This document shows, in pieces, positions 23,556 through 33,708 of a stretch of DNA of 64,000 nt. Each line of letters opens with the position of its first letter. Positions within the stretch are counted from its first letter, which is position 1. This stretch comes from Chytridium lagenaria. Taxonomy: Eukaryota; Chytridiomycota; Chytridiomycetes; Chytridiales; Chytridiaceae. The DNA lies in NCBI GenBank assembly GCA_025449115.1, contig JAHLKC010000032.1, positions 186,001 through 250,000 on the forward strand, read 5' to 3'. A program made the translations under genes and the position numbers. The notes beneath the pieces were generated by a model, which saw nothing but the letters and a program-made list of their open reading frames with translations, made no database searches and was not told the origin of the DNA.

Positions 23556-24712
23556 ATGTCGCTTCTTTCTCAAAACACTCGGTACTTGTTAGTCGGCACG
23601 GCGTTTGGCTTTGTGCTGGAGAAGGCCAAGGTCTACGTGCCTAATGTGATAGTCAGCCAAATGAAGATGGAGAACTTTATCATGATGCAAGTGTTCCTTA
23701 CAGCAACTGGAGTGGGGATGTGAGTGTCAACAGCTAATTCTTTCCTAGCCTTTTAGATCGTCGCTTTAATCTAACAATTCGTTAAATGCAGGGTGTTCAT
23801 GTCCGTCGCGGAAAATCTCAAGCTCTTTAAACGCAGTCCACGGCCCTTTACCTCAGCAATATGTGGGTCCTCCACGTCCCAAATGCCACCGCAAATGCCA
23901 TAGGCGGGGCCATGATAGGAGCCGGCATGGCTCTCTCAGGTGCCTGCCCTGGAACCGTCTTCGCGCAAGTCGGAGCAGGCATCAAGACCGCTTGGTGGAC
24001 GCTTATAGGTGCCATCTTAGCAAGTGTGTCGTACGGATACGCCGTCCAGCTTTTCAAGTATGCAAGTCCATGCTTTGGCAAGACCACTCCCGTCGCGACA
24101 TTTGACGGCGGGAACAGCAAACGCTATTTGCTCTTTGCTACTGGTGCCAGTGTAGCGATCACTGGCGCCCTTTTTGGACTAAATAAGTATGCTCCTTGGG
24201 AAGCTGACTTTGTGAAAGTTTTGGGTGTCGGCAAGGAGGTGACAGTGCCGTTTTCTGCACTTTCTTACGCGTGGAATCCCGTCGCGGCTGGCATGATGAT
24301 CGGAACGGTGCAGCTTCTCTCGATGGCCTTAACGGCCAGCTCAATCGGTGCATCAAGTGTTTACTCTTATGTCGGCGCAAACTTGGCAAGAGTTTTCGAC
24401 CATAAGATGGATACGAGAGCTCCCTTCTTCAAAAGCTGGGTGAATAAGACTGAAACCCTTTTTATGGCTATTGGCATTGTCGCGGGTTCGGCAGTATCAG
24501 CTTACTTTGGCGGTGTACCTGCAATGGAAAGCTCGACTATCAGCCCACTAAGAGCTGTTATTGGAGGTGTCAGCCTTGCATATGGTGCCCGAATCGCTGG
24601 GGGGTGCACGTCTGGTCACGGCATCTCGGGCATGGCGCAGCTCAGCCCGGCAAGCTTTGTAACAGTAGCAAGCATGTTTGCTGGAGGATTCCTCATGTCC
24701 ACTCTTTTGTAA
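23556..24712 (+). CDS. YeeE/YedE-family (TsuA-like) sulfur-compound transporter
   Basis: Exon 1 is 23556-23719, the intron 23720-23791, exon 2 23792-24712. The product has eight or nine hydrophobic segments and both family signatures: 'GMALSGACPGTVFAQVGAG' (about 23930-23985) and 'RIAGGCTSGHGISG' (about 24590-24630). In TsuA the cysteines of these motifs line the thiosulfate path. The N-terminus 'GFVLEKAKVYVPNVI' matches the first half-repeat. A one-base frame change lies near 23880, between 'RPFTSAICGSST' and 'NAIGGAMIGAG'. The expected role is uptake of thiosulfate or a related sulfur compound. The family is best known from bacteria, with members in fungi and other eukaryotes. The intron argues that this is a resident nuclear gene and not bacterial contamination. 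Confidence 0.85.
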
Positions 24713-25042
24713 CATCTCTTACATCATCTCCCTCATCTCCTCATCATTTGATATCGCATCCTCTCGTTCTCATTTAACTACGTAATAAACAACTACGCTG
24801 TTATCCCATAAATAACGACTTGCAATTTTCCTCTGCCCTCCTAAGCGCCATTTCCCAAACTCCATTGTCCATAACGATAACGTGTAGACATGAAGGCTGT
24901 AGTTTGATCTGGCATAGACAGGGCATCATCCCACTCATACCCAAACCCAAATTGTCATTCAATTTCCAAAATACGCCACACCCCTCCGAACTAACAAAAA
25001 AAAATCCAACTTCTCTGGTGTTCCCTCTTTTTGAATCGAAAG
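24713..25042. other. Intergenic region before eL36
   Basis: About 330 bases between the transporter stop and the eL36 start. A short A-run just upstream of the start is the only feature noted. Confidence 0.4.
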
Positions 25043-25699
25043 ATGACTGAAGTCGCCCCCAAGTCCGGTCTCTTTGTTGGTCTCAACAAGGGCCACGTCA
25101 CCACCAAGAGGGTCCTCAAGCCCAAGCCCTCAAACGCTAAGGGCGTAAGTACTTTGCTCTTGCATCTCGGTCAGGTTCTTTTCCCGGTCAAGATGAGCTT
25201 TGGGGGATCTCGGGCTTCCATAACTTGGATGAGTTATTCTGGTTGCTGGAGACAATGCAGGATCTTGTATTTGAAAAAGGATGGAGGAGATGATCGACTA
25301 GGAGAATGAAGGTAGCGAAGTCTTAGGAACGGACGATGCATGGGACCATACCGAACCTCAATCTTAACAGCAACTTTACCAAAATGGAAAACTTACTGGA
25401 TTTCTTTCCGATAATCAGCGTGTCGGCAAGCGCAGCAAGTTCGTCAGGGACTTGGTCCGTGAGGTCGTCGGTTTCCCCCTACGAGCGTCGTGTCATGGAG
25501 TTGCTCAAGAACTCCAGGGACAAGAGGGCCCGTAAGCTCGCAAAGAGGAGGGTAAGCAATCAGTCTGCTTACACTCTTTTTTGGTATTTCATGTTATCTT
25601 ATTCTCCTTTATTAGCTCGGTACCTTCGTCCGTGCCAAGAAGAAGGTCGAGGAGCTCTCCAACGTCATTGCTGAGTCCCGTCGTGCTGCTGCTCACTAA
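25043..25699 (+). CDS. RPL36: Large-subunit ribosomal protein eL36
   Basis: Three exons: 25043-25144, 25419-25551 and 25616-25699. The protein reads '[15 protein letters not shown]', then '[15 protein letters not shown]', then '[19 protein letters not shown]', then '[17 protein letters not shown]' and ends 'ESRRAAAH'. All are eL36 landmarks, and the length of about 100 residues is normal. A C-run at about 25480-25484 is two bases short, or one too long, for the expected F-x-P-Y-E-R-R, so the frame breaks inside exon 2. A single-copy essential ribosomal gene would not tolerate this, so a sequencing indel is likely, unless an intact copy lies elsewhere. Intron 1 (274 bases) is long for this window. 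Confidence 0.9.
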
Positions 25700-26002
25700 A
25701 CGCCTTAATTCTGGCTTCGTGTTCTGGATGTTCTGCTACCTCTTTATTTCCAATTCGACCCATGAAATGAATGAAGGGAGGGTAGGATATCGGATGCCAA
25801 CCTGTTGGATTTGGATAACGGAATTCAATTTGGATCAAAGAACTTGTATAGGAAACTGGGTGCGGTGTGGGTTGCTAATAAATGGGCAAAGTGTGGGCAT
25901 ATCGTTCACATTATCGGCATATTCGAGGAGATATTGTTTTTTTGGAGGCTTTCATACTTCACAACGTTTGGATTATACAGATGGGAACGACAGGGTATTT
26001 AC
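25700..26002. other. Gap between convergent genes
   Basis: The 3' flank of eL36 facing the 3' end of the kinase gene. No separate gene was seen. Confidence 0.4.
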
Positions 26003-28524
26003 TTATGCAATTTGAAGCCGGGATGGCTTGGATGGCGTGAGAGTGGGCTCTGATGGAGATTTGCCAAGACCGGCTTCTTTGCTTAAGGTCTTTAGCTGAG
26101 GACTTCCTATCGTCTGAGTGGACCCGAGGTTGTCGGCGGATAAAGAGCCTGATGAAAGCTTGTCGAGGGATTTCACATTCACTCCGGAGCGACGCCACAG
26201 TAGGCCTGCCCAGTGTGTGGGTTCACCGTTATTTGCGGTATGGGAGGAGTCGGACAGCGTGGCGATGGACCCAGAGTTTGTAGGACTAAGAAGCGAGCTA
26301 GACAATTCACAGGCTGGTGCGTCGTTGTGATTTTGTGATGGTGAGCCGTCCAGTTTGTCCAAGTGGTCGGTGCTGCGCATCACAGTTGTGAGTTGTAAGG
26401 CGTCCGCATTTTTTTATGAAAAGTTTTTCCGCAATCTATAAAGTCGCGTAAGAAAAAGTCCATGATGGAAGAAGTACTTGCCATCACACATCAAATGTCT
26501 CTTGAGTCCAGTCCTTTTCCTGCAATGATCGCAACGTCGCATCAGGAGATCGCGAGAAAGTGAGAAACGATGTTGACCACGAGAGAAATCAGAGGACGTG
26601 GCCGTTTTGTATCAGCCTCAGCTCCAAATACATTCACGGCTGGAATACCACGTCCAACGCGAACCACTGAATCTACATCCGTTGATGGTTTATCATACCG
26701 CGTAATAGTCGCATCAGCTCGCGCCGGCAAGCCCACCGAGGTATGGTCAGACAAGCCCGAATCCAAGGAAGTGCTCACGACTAATTTTAATGACGTCTCC
26801 AAGTCCATCAATTCATCATTGACATCATCCTCCTTTTCTGGATGCAGCGACGATATGCGTGGAGGGGGTTGAAGTTTTGAGGAATTAGAGCTTGGCGGTG
26901 ATTCTTTGGAACGACATGAGCGAAGAGATGCGGTTCTTTTAGCGAGACAGGACTTGGGTTGAGGCTTTCGCGGGACATGACGCGACCGCGACCGTCACGT
27001 CGAAGTGAAGGTGTTCTGCTCATAGGGAATACCGAATTCCTGGCAATCGACAAGGTCTTCCAAGGATTCAAAGTCCTCTGCCTCGGTCTCATCTTCATCT
27101 ATGTTTTAGAATGGTCAGCTTTCAATACAATTCCTCAAAATATTTTAGCCCACCATATACAACCCAAGATGACCGGGCTCCTCCCTCTCCGCAATCTTTT
27201 CCATAATTCTCAACCCTGATAATATTTCTTTCCATGTCGGCCGTCCACAAGGCTCATCATCACAACACCTCAACGCCAACTCCACAAATGCCTTCACAAT
27301 ATCATCCAAACTCATCTCCTCCACCTCCATTCCCGCCAAATTAACACAAGCCCCCTTGGCCAACCCCGCCGCTCTCCTCACCAGATCCCCGTTCAATCCA
27401 AACCCTGGTATAACCCGTCCAAGCGCCATCACCGCCACTTCAGACCCAGGCGGCGCCGCTATCCTAATCTTCAAATCCTGCTCCACCTCCTCAATGGATG
27501 GAACGCAAGGCGGATTATCCACAGCGACGGTGCGTAGCGCCAACTCGCATAACACGACACCATAGGAAAAGATATCGACTTTGCTGTCAAAAGGCATGCC
27601 GAGGATGATTTCAGGGGCCATGTGCGTGTCAGTGCCGCAAAAGGAGAGACGACGGACTTCCGCAGCGGTTTTTGCGGTGGGACGGGAGAAACCAAAGTCG
27701 CAGACCTATAAATTGTTATGGTTAAGATGTGAATGGATGGGAAGACCTTTATCCGTTTGTTTTCGGTGACGAGGAGGTTTTCACTTTTCATGTCCCTGTA
27801 AACTAAGTAAATTATATGCGCGAAACAAAGAGAGATTGTGCAGAGACATACCGATGTATGATGTCATGAGCATGTAAATATGCCAGAGCTCTTGCCGCAT
27901 CCGTGGCGATGCTAATACGTGTTCTCCATCCCAAGTCTCGTGAACAATCGGCAATCCACTACAAATAAAATAAACTAAGATAAACTTTAGGGAGTTTTTA
28001 CCTCCTTTACGTTTCCTCCAGAAACATATTCAGTAACAAGTAGCAGTTTGTTCTCATGAGTTGCGCACCCCATAAACTTGAAACGTAAGTTACAAATGTG
28101 TTGTCAATGTGTACCTGAACTACGTTGGGGTGTCGGACCTCTCTATTTTGTATTATTACGTGAAGAGAAGGGTACGAGTACCTTAAATATCGACCTCTCG
28201 TTCAATATATTTCTTCAGGTCAACTTGTACTTCCTGATGCGAGATATCTACATAACTATTACATTGTGAAAATATAGAGGAGACAGTACCAAGAAACGTT
28301 TTGACGGCAACATCCGTTCCCTAAAAAAACATGATATCAATACTTTATCGCAATTCAGCGCAAGTTCTTACCAAGTACTGTCAAATAGAGGCGACATCAA
28401 ACACATAAGGTAAGTTGAATGATTAACAAGACAGTTTTACATCAGCCACATATATCTTCCCGAACGATCCAGTTCCAACCTGGGCCAAGTTGGCCAGGTC
28501 CTCGAAAGCAATGGAGTCAAACAT
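26003..28524 (-). CDS. LIMK/TESK-like (TKL-group) protein kinase with long C-terminal tail
   Basis: Minus-strand exons give a full kinase domain. In order: glycine loop 'AQVGTGSFGKIYVADV', 'GTDVAVKTFLG' with the ATP lysine, 'RHPNVVQ', 'ENKLLLVTEYVSGGNV', 'DAARALAYLHAHDIIHR' joined over an intron to 'DMKSENLLVTENKRIKV' (HRDMKSEN catalytic loop), 'CDFGFSRP', 'SFCGTDTHMAPEIILGM' and 'KVDIFSYGVVLCEL'. The 'LSFCGTD..MAPE' and 'DFGFSR' wording is that of LIM-kinase and testis-kinase relatives. After the domain come an acidic exon, a Ser-rich tail and a possible zinc finger, 'CDHCRKRTGLKRHLMCDGK' (about 26470-26530). The last exon ends at 26003. A stop and frame change interrupts the tail near 27000. 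The probable role is cytoskeletal signalling, inferred from family. Seven or more introns. Confidence 0.75.
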
Positions 28525-28906
28525 GTACAAAAGACGTCCGTATCTACTCACTTGGGGCCAAAAAAAAAAAAGAGGGTATATAGTGTAAAACGAACTTTGT
28601 CCGATTTATCGTGATTGGGGAAAACACTTCTAGAATCTTTTCGCTAGGGTCACGTCAGCTTCATGGCGAAAAGATAGGCACGAAATAAAGAGAATAGAAA
28701 AGGCATGGTGTGGTTGCGGTAAGATGCAAATAATATTAAAAGAATGGCTTTGACTACAAAATCGGTCAAAACACGTCGAAAAACATGGGATATCTTTACA
28801 AAGAAGAAAAGTGGGGATGTAGCACGTCCATCAGAGGTTCCTCTTAAAATATGCGAACAGTAGCATGCGTAAAAGTCTGATCGTTCTATGACTTTTTTTG
28901 ACGCCT
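28525..28906. other. Short intergenic region
   Basis: Between the kinase start and the NDUFA6 stop, both on the minus strand. An A-run lies near 28560-28572. It may hold a small first exon of the kinase. Confidence 0.4.
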
Positions 28907-29541
28907 TTAATCCCTTCCAGCATAAAACTTCTCAAGGAAGGTCACAGGCTTAGGATCCGGGTGGTCTTCTTCCGGGAAGTATCTCATAACATGTGATTTC
29001 TGTTTCCACATGTTAAGGGTTTCATCGTACTCGAGTCTTCCCTTGAGAAGGAGGATGTCGATCACAGAGAGGTCTTGGACGAATCGCTTTGAGTCAAATT
29101 CTTCACGGATGCGGCGACGGACTGTTCCTGTGGTGACTTCGAGTTGGAAGCGATCAACAACGACGGGAGCCTGGTGGAGCGCGGAGGTAAGTAATGGGAA
29201 AGGAGGATTGCATTGATTGTTGGTAATGGGACAAGTGCATGATAATAAGAAAAGGTTTAGAACGCCGTTTGTATGTTAAAACTAAACAATCGAAAGCTTG
29301 GTGATTTAAATATCTTCCACAGACAGAATTTCTTCCATCGGAATGGCATTCAAGTAGCAAACGATGTGAACCCTCTTCCCATCATCAACCGAAAGATCTC
29401 TTTCCACCACCCATTGAACAGCAGAATCTAGAAGAATGAATGACGTACCGCTCTGACCCAATCTCTGTACAGTTGCAGAGCCCTCTTGCGTGCCAGCGCA
29501 AATGAGCCCGAGGTCGAGGTGACAGTGGCCGGAACGAGCAT
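28907..29541 (-). CDS. NDUFA6: NADH dehydrogenase 1 alpha subcomplex subunit 6 (complex I LYR protein)
   Basis: Exon 1 is 29541-29449 and exon 2 29170-28907, with a 278-base intron in phase 0. The protein is 118 residues with no break. It begins with a short N-terminus, then 'ALQLYRDWVRA' carrying the LYR motif that binds the acyl chain of mitochondrial acyl carrier protein. It continues 'VVDRFQLEVTT', 'VRRRIREEF', 'VIDILLLKGRLEYDETLNMW', 'KQKSHVMRYF' and 'FLEKFYAG', which follow the human B14 subunit closely. It is an accessory subunit of mitochondrial complex I, on the matrix side. The start ATG 29541 is followed directly by the expected sequence. Presence of complex I argues for an aerobic organism. 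Confidence 0.92.
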
Positions 29542-29848
29542 CTTTTGAGGATGAAAACGAAAATTGAGGCAGCGTTCCACAAGGTAATGATGGAAAACTG
29601 CGAGGACGAGAGTGCCCGAATTTGCGCCGTCGATGGAGGAATGCGGGTAAAGTAGAGGAAGAGGTGATCTGAAGTACGGCATCGATATTGATTTACGAGT
29701 TATCATTTATTACTTGTGAGAGAAGAAATGCAAGATAGTGTTGATGAAACTAAGCACAGCAATAAAACACAACATCCACCAGACAAAAAAGTTACTTATT
29801 CACTCTCAACCAGGAAAATATACCACCCCTCGTCCCACACCATCAGAA

Positions 29849-31109
29849 TTACAAGCGAATCCTAACCCTGGTCTTAGACCTCAACTTCCTCCTCTCCCCT
29901 AAAGCTCTCACACGCTCTTTCAACTTCCTACCATCCGCACCCGACTTCTTCATAGCGTGAACCTTCTTGTATGTGATCTCCTCTTCAGGTTTCATCGCTG
30001 CGCTTGGCGCGATCGAAGCAGCGGGACCCGAAGTACCATAGTACGCTGCGGATCCATAGACGGTGGGGGCGACACCTGGCGTGCCGGGAGTCTGGTACCC
30101 TGAAACCACCGCCGAATTTCCGTAGTAAGCGACAGAACCGACAATCGATGGGGCAACAGCGCCGGATCCAACGGAGACATTGGTGCTGCGGAGAGATTTT
30201 TTTTAGACTGTATTAATACACTAGGTATAATTACTTACGGGTATTTGGTCTTTTTATGGTAATAAGTGGAACCATACTCTTTCTTGCTACCCTTCTCCCA
30301 GACATCTTCAACCTATCCCTTAAAATCGCGATCCGTCTCCTGGAAGCGCGTCGAGTACGTGTGTACCTCACCCTCCTCTTCTTGTGACGACGACCGTGAT
30401 TCTTAGATCCAGCGGCTTCGACATCCGCATTGGAGGCACCATCATCTTTGGGAAAAGCAGCAACCGACGCGCTAGACTCTGGGATAAAGTTATCGGACGC
30501 GGCGGGTTCGGCTTCACCGATTTCGGCACCACCCGCTTCCTCAGGATTGAAGTCTTCAGGAGATTGAGCGGCGTCGGCGTCCTCCTCTTCAGGGTATGCG
30601 GCGACGTCACCCTCTTCTTCCGGCTCGTATTGAGCAGCATGGGCGTCCTCCTCCTCGGGGTCTGCAGCGGCGTCACCTTCATCCTCAGGCTCGGACTGGG
30701 TGGCATCGGCGTTCTCCTCTTCCGGCTCAGCCGCAGCGTCACCCTCGACCTCTTCTGGCTCGGAAAATTGCGCGGGCTCGGCAATCTCTGGATGAGACTC
30801 CACTGGTATGGTCTCAGGAGTTGAGGTGGCTTCTGGGGCAGGCATCGAGTGAGCAACGATTGAAGTCATCATAGGGGATAGCGTGGCCATAGGGGATGCC
30901 GTGGCTTGGTGCAGCGGTCGCTGTGTGCATGACGGACGCGGTACCGGCAGCGACGGAAGATGCGGCGGCGGAGAGGGAAGCTGCCGGTGCGCTGGTGTCG
31001 CGAGGAGCGATTGGGACGGCGGCTGCATTGGCGGGGCTGGAGCCTGGGATTAGGAGGATGGAGCCCATGAGGCTGAGCTGACAGCGCCGAGAATGGTCTT
31101 GAGATGCAT
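29849..31109 (-). pseudogene. Secreted acidic/basic repeat protein family, copy B (three or more one-base breaks)
   Basis: Exon 1 is 31109-30239, the intron 30238-30186, exon 2 30185-29849. It has the same plan as copy A: signal peptide, Ala/Ser region, three acidic 22-residue units, basic block 'KNHGRRHKKRRVRYTRTRR', phase-2 intron after the Thr-Lys-Tyr-Pro position, then exon 2 with two AYYG motifs (VAYYGNSA and SAAYYGTSG) and the tail 'RRKLRSKTRVRIRL'. Compared with A and E, one A is missing after codon 10, one C is added near 30905, and one A is missing near 30295. Each would be undone by one base, so the copy may be functional in reality. Exon 2 is longer than in the other copies because of the doubled AYYG module. 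Function unknown. Confidence 0.7.
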
Positions 31110-31652
31110 GGCTTTGAAGATGAGTTCTGGGGGCTCTTCTTATGGGTGCTTAAAAACGGAGATGAGGGATGATGGATAGAGGAGAGAAAGGGAAGGCAGA
31201 CGGCTTTTTATATCCTTTAGGAATCTTGGGGTTAATTGACTTTGGTCTATGATCAGAGCCTGAGCATCGAGGTTTGTTATTCTTTTTTCACTTCATCCTG
31301 GTGGAATTCCATAATCTTGATGGAATTAGCCTTTTTAATCCTGATTTTATTGGTGATCTGCTTGATAGTTAAGGCTAATATTATTATTCAAAGGATAGTA
31401 TGGAAATAATGCCCGAGCATTATTTCTTTATTTTTTTCTCTGCATTTTTTTGCACTTGAAGACTTCAGATTTCTATATCCGTGACCCACTTTTCTTTTCT
31501 TTTTCTCTTTTTCGTTTTTTTTAAAATCAAAACCCGTTTCTTGTTGGAATGCAGCCAGTTTAAAATCTTTCGAAATACAAAAATCAACAGCTCTTCTCAT
31601 TTTTAAGATTATCTTCTTTTATATCTGAACTGTTTATTTTGGAGCTAGCGTT
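31110..31652. other. Divergent promoter region between copy B and the F-box/WD40 gene
   Basis: A 543-base region with the copy B TATA box near 31205-31212. The right half is T-rich on the plus strand. No gene was seen. Confidence 0.5.
31205..31212 (-). promoter_or_regulatory. TATA box of secreted-family copy B
   Basis: TATAAAAA on the minus strand, 96 bases before the ATG at 31109; nearly the same spacing as in copy A (94 bases). Confidence 0.6.
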
Positions 31653-33509
31653 ATGGAAATTGTCATTACGCCGTCCCATTGAAAAGTGGACAACTTCGTA
31701 TGGCGATGAGGGACCTCTCAGAGACTTTCCCAGCGAGATCGCTCTCCTCGTCTTCTCCTACCTCACTCCTTTAGACTTGCACAACTCAGCCCAAGTCTCT
31801 CGCTCATGGCGCATCTTTGCTCTTCAGGATAATCTGTGGCGTCCACACTGTGAAGCTGAAAACCTCGGTCTTCCAGAGCGTCCCTACACTTTATTCAGAG
31901 GACGACCTTCCAAGAAGCCCGTCCCAATGAGAGAACATTATTGGAGGTATCGAGCGTTATTATTCAATTGGAAGATGGGTCGGGCGAAGCGGAGAAAGAT
32001 GGCGGATCATCATGAGGATGTTATCATGGCTGTAGCATGCTATTCCGAAAGTGGGGTAGTGATGTGTGCAAGTGCGTCAAGAGATGGCGAGTTGAAAATT
32101 ACAGCTATGCATCCATTATATCCGCGGACTTTGATGTCGTTTAAGCCGCATCCTGGAGAATATGTTTTTTGCCTGGGTTTGAATATAGAAGAGATTGTGA
32201 CGGGGTCGTATGAGGGCGTTTTGACGGTATGTTCTGTCGGGTTAAATCGTTTTGGCTGGCCTCTGGCCTTTAACTCTGAATTACAGTTTTTTGATATCGT
32301 GCTTACCCTTGACTTAAGGTATGGCCACGCAGATGGTCCGAGAAGGGAGTTGAATTGGAACCACGGCCTAAGCATCGGTTTTATCACGACTCAAGTGTTA
32401 TCGAGCTGCGCTCAAAAGAAGGGTATATATGCAGCTGCACAAACACTGGGAAAGTGCTGTTATGGAGCAACCCGGCGGAACCCACATTTAAAGGAGATAT
32501 CGATCTCCAAGGTTGCATACCAGTCTCAACCTTCACTATTCCTACAAGTACGCCCGAAGGCAGTGGCATATTCGTTGGGTTAATAGGCGGAATTGATTTC
32601 AACTCCGAAATAGTCTGCGCAGGGACGGCACAACCAGCTATAGTTGTATGGAACAGAGGGACTGGAGAGTGTCTTCATGTTGTGAGACATCATGCAGAGT
32701 TGCTTTCCTGTGTAAAGATTCTGGATAATAAGACTTTGGTGAGTGGTTCGGAAGACGGTACGGCTGTATTGTGGAATTGGGGGCCTGACGGAGGGGTTTT
32801 TACAAAAGTACACGAGTTTCGAGGACACCTGAGCGGGGTTAGATGCCTTCAGGTTCGGCACGGATTTCTAGTTACTGGATCTTATGACCATGTATGATAA
32901 TCTGTATATATTTGTTATTCGACTTTTGAAGTGTTTTCTTCGTGTTTGTTGTATCCGATTTTTACGATTCGCTGATTTTTACATAGTCAATTATAGTTTG
33001 GAATCTCTCAACGGGTGAGCGAATTGCCCACTTTACTGGTCACTTGGGGGACGTAAATTCAGTCGATTGCTCAGACGACATGATCATTTCAGCTTCGGAT
33101 GATAAGTCTCTGCGTGTTTGGGATTTTCAACCCAACATACGCTTTGCTCCAATGGTTTCAACGCGTACGTTTAGGCAATGGGATTTTTCAAGAGAAAAGT
33201 CCAAGTGGATAGCTGCAATCCACGAGGTTCTTTCCGAAGTTTTAGAAGATGGCGTGGACGGAATGCAAGTGGATGATATGTACTCTAGAATATGTCTCAG
33301 GAATGGATTTTCAGGTCAAAGGTGAGAGGCAAAACGCAATGGACGACATGCTCAAAGCGCATCCGGTATGGTTACATAAACTCAATTCCTCTTTTTTATT
33401 CAAGTGTAGGCCGGAATTGATGCGGAAGTTTAGAAAGGTGTGCGCTGATGGATCAAGGGGGGCTGACGCTCTGTTCTCGATGGAGCAGTCAGTTTTGAGG
33501 CTTCGATGA
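31653..33509 (+). CDS. F-box/WD40-repeat protein
   Basis: The N-terminus has an F-box, 'LRDFPSEIALLVFSYLTP' with 'SRSWRIFALQDNLWRPHC' (about 31710-31860). WD40 blades follow: 'VVMCASASRDGELKI', 'EEIVTGSYEGVLTV', an intron near 32228-32286, 'SKEGYICSCTNTGKVLLWS', 'EIVCAGTAQPAIVVWNRGT', 'KTLVSGSEDGTAVLWNWG', 'RHGFLVTGSYDHV', an intron near 32894-32988, and 'DMIISASDDKSLRVWDF'. This is the plan of SCF substrate receptors such as Cdc4 and Met30; the substrate cannot be told. A C-terminal helix-rich tail reads 'DDMLKAHPVWLHKL'. Frame changes lie near the start (ATG 31653 is one base out of the F-box frame), near 32290-32350 and near 33320. Confidence 0.7.
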
Positions 33510-33708
33510 ATATCTGACCAATTCTTCATGTTTAACGATAATTTTATATTCACGTAATAACCGCAAACCATCGTGTGCTTTTCCATTCCTGTGAGCCAGT
33601 TTTACACCGCTCGTCCATTTCTTTTTTATCACTATTTATTCTTGCCTTGAAAGAGCTACCTGACAAGGCTTGAAACTAACGAGGCGGGGAAAATCTTTTC
33701 GCAAGAAA

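Noticed and set aside
14412..31109. CRISPR array or mobile element origin for the acidic 66-bp repeats
   Set aside because: The repeats are in-frame coding units without spacers; no transposase, terminal repeats or target-site duplications were seen around any copy.
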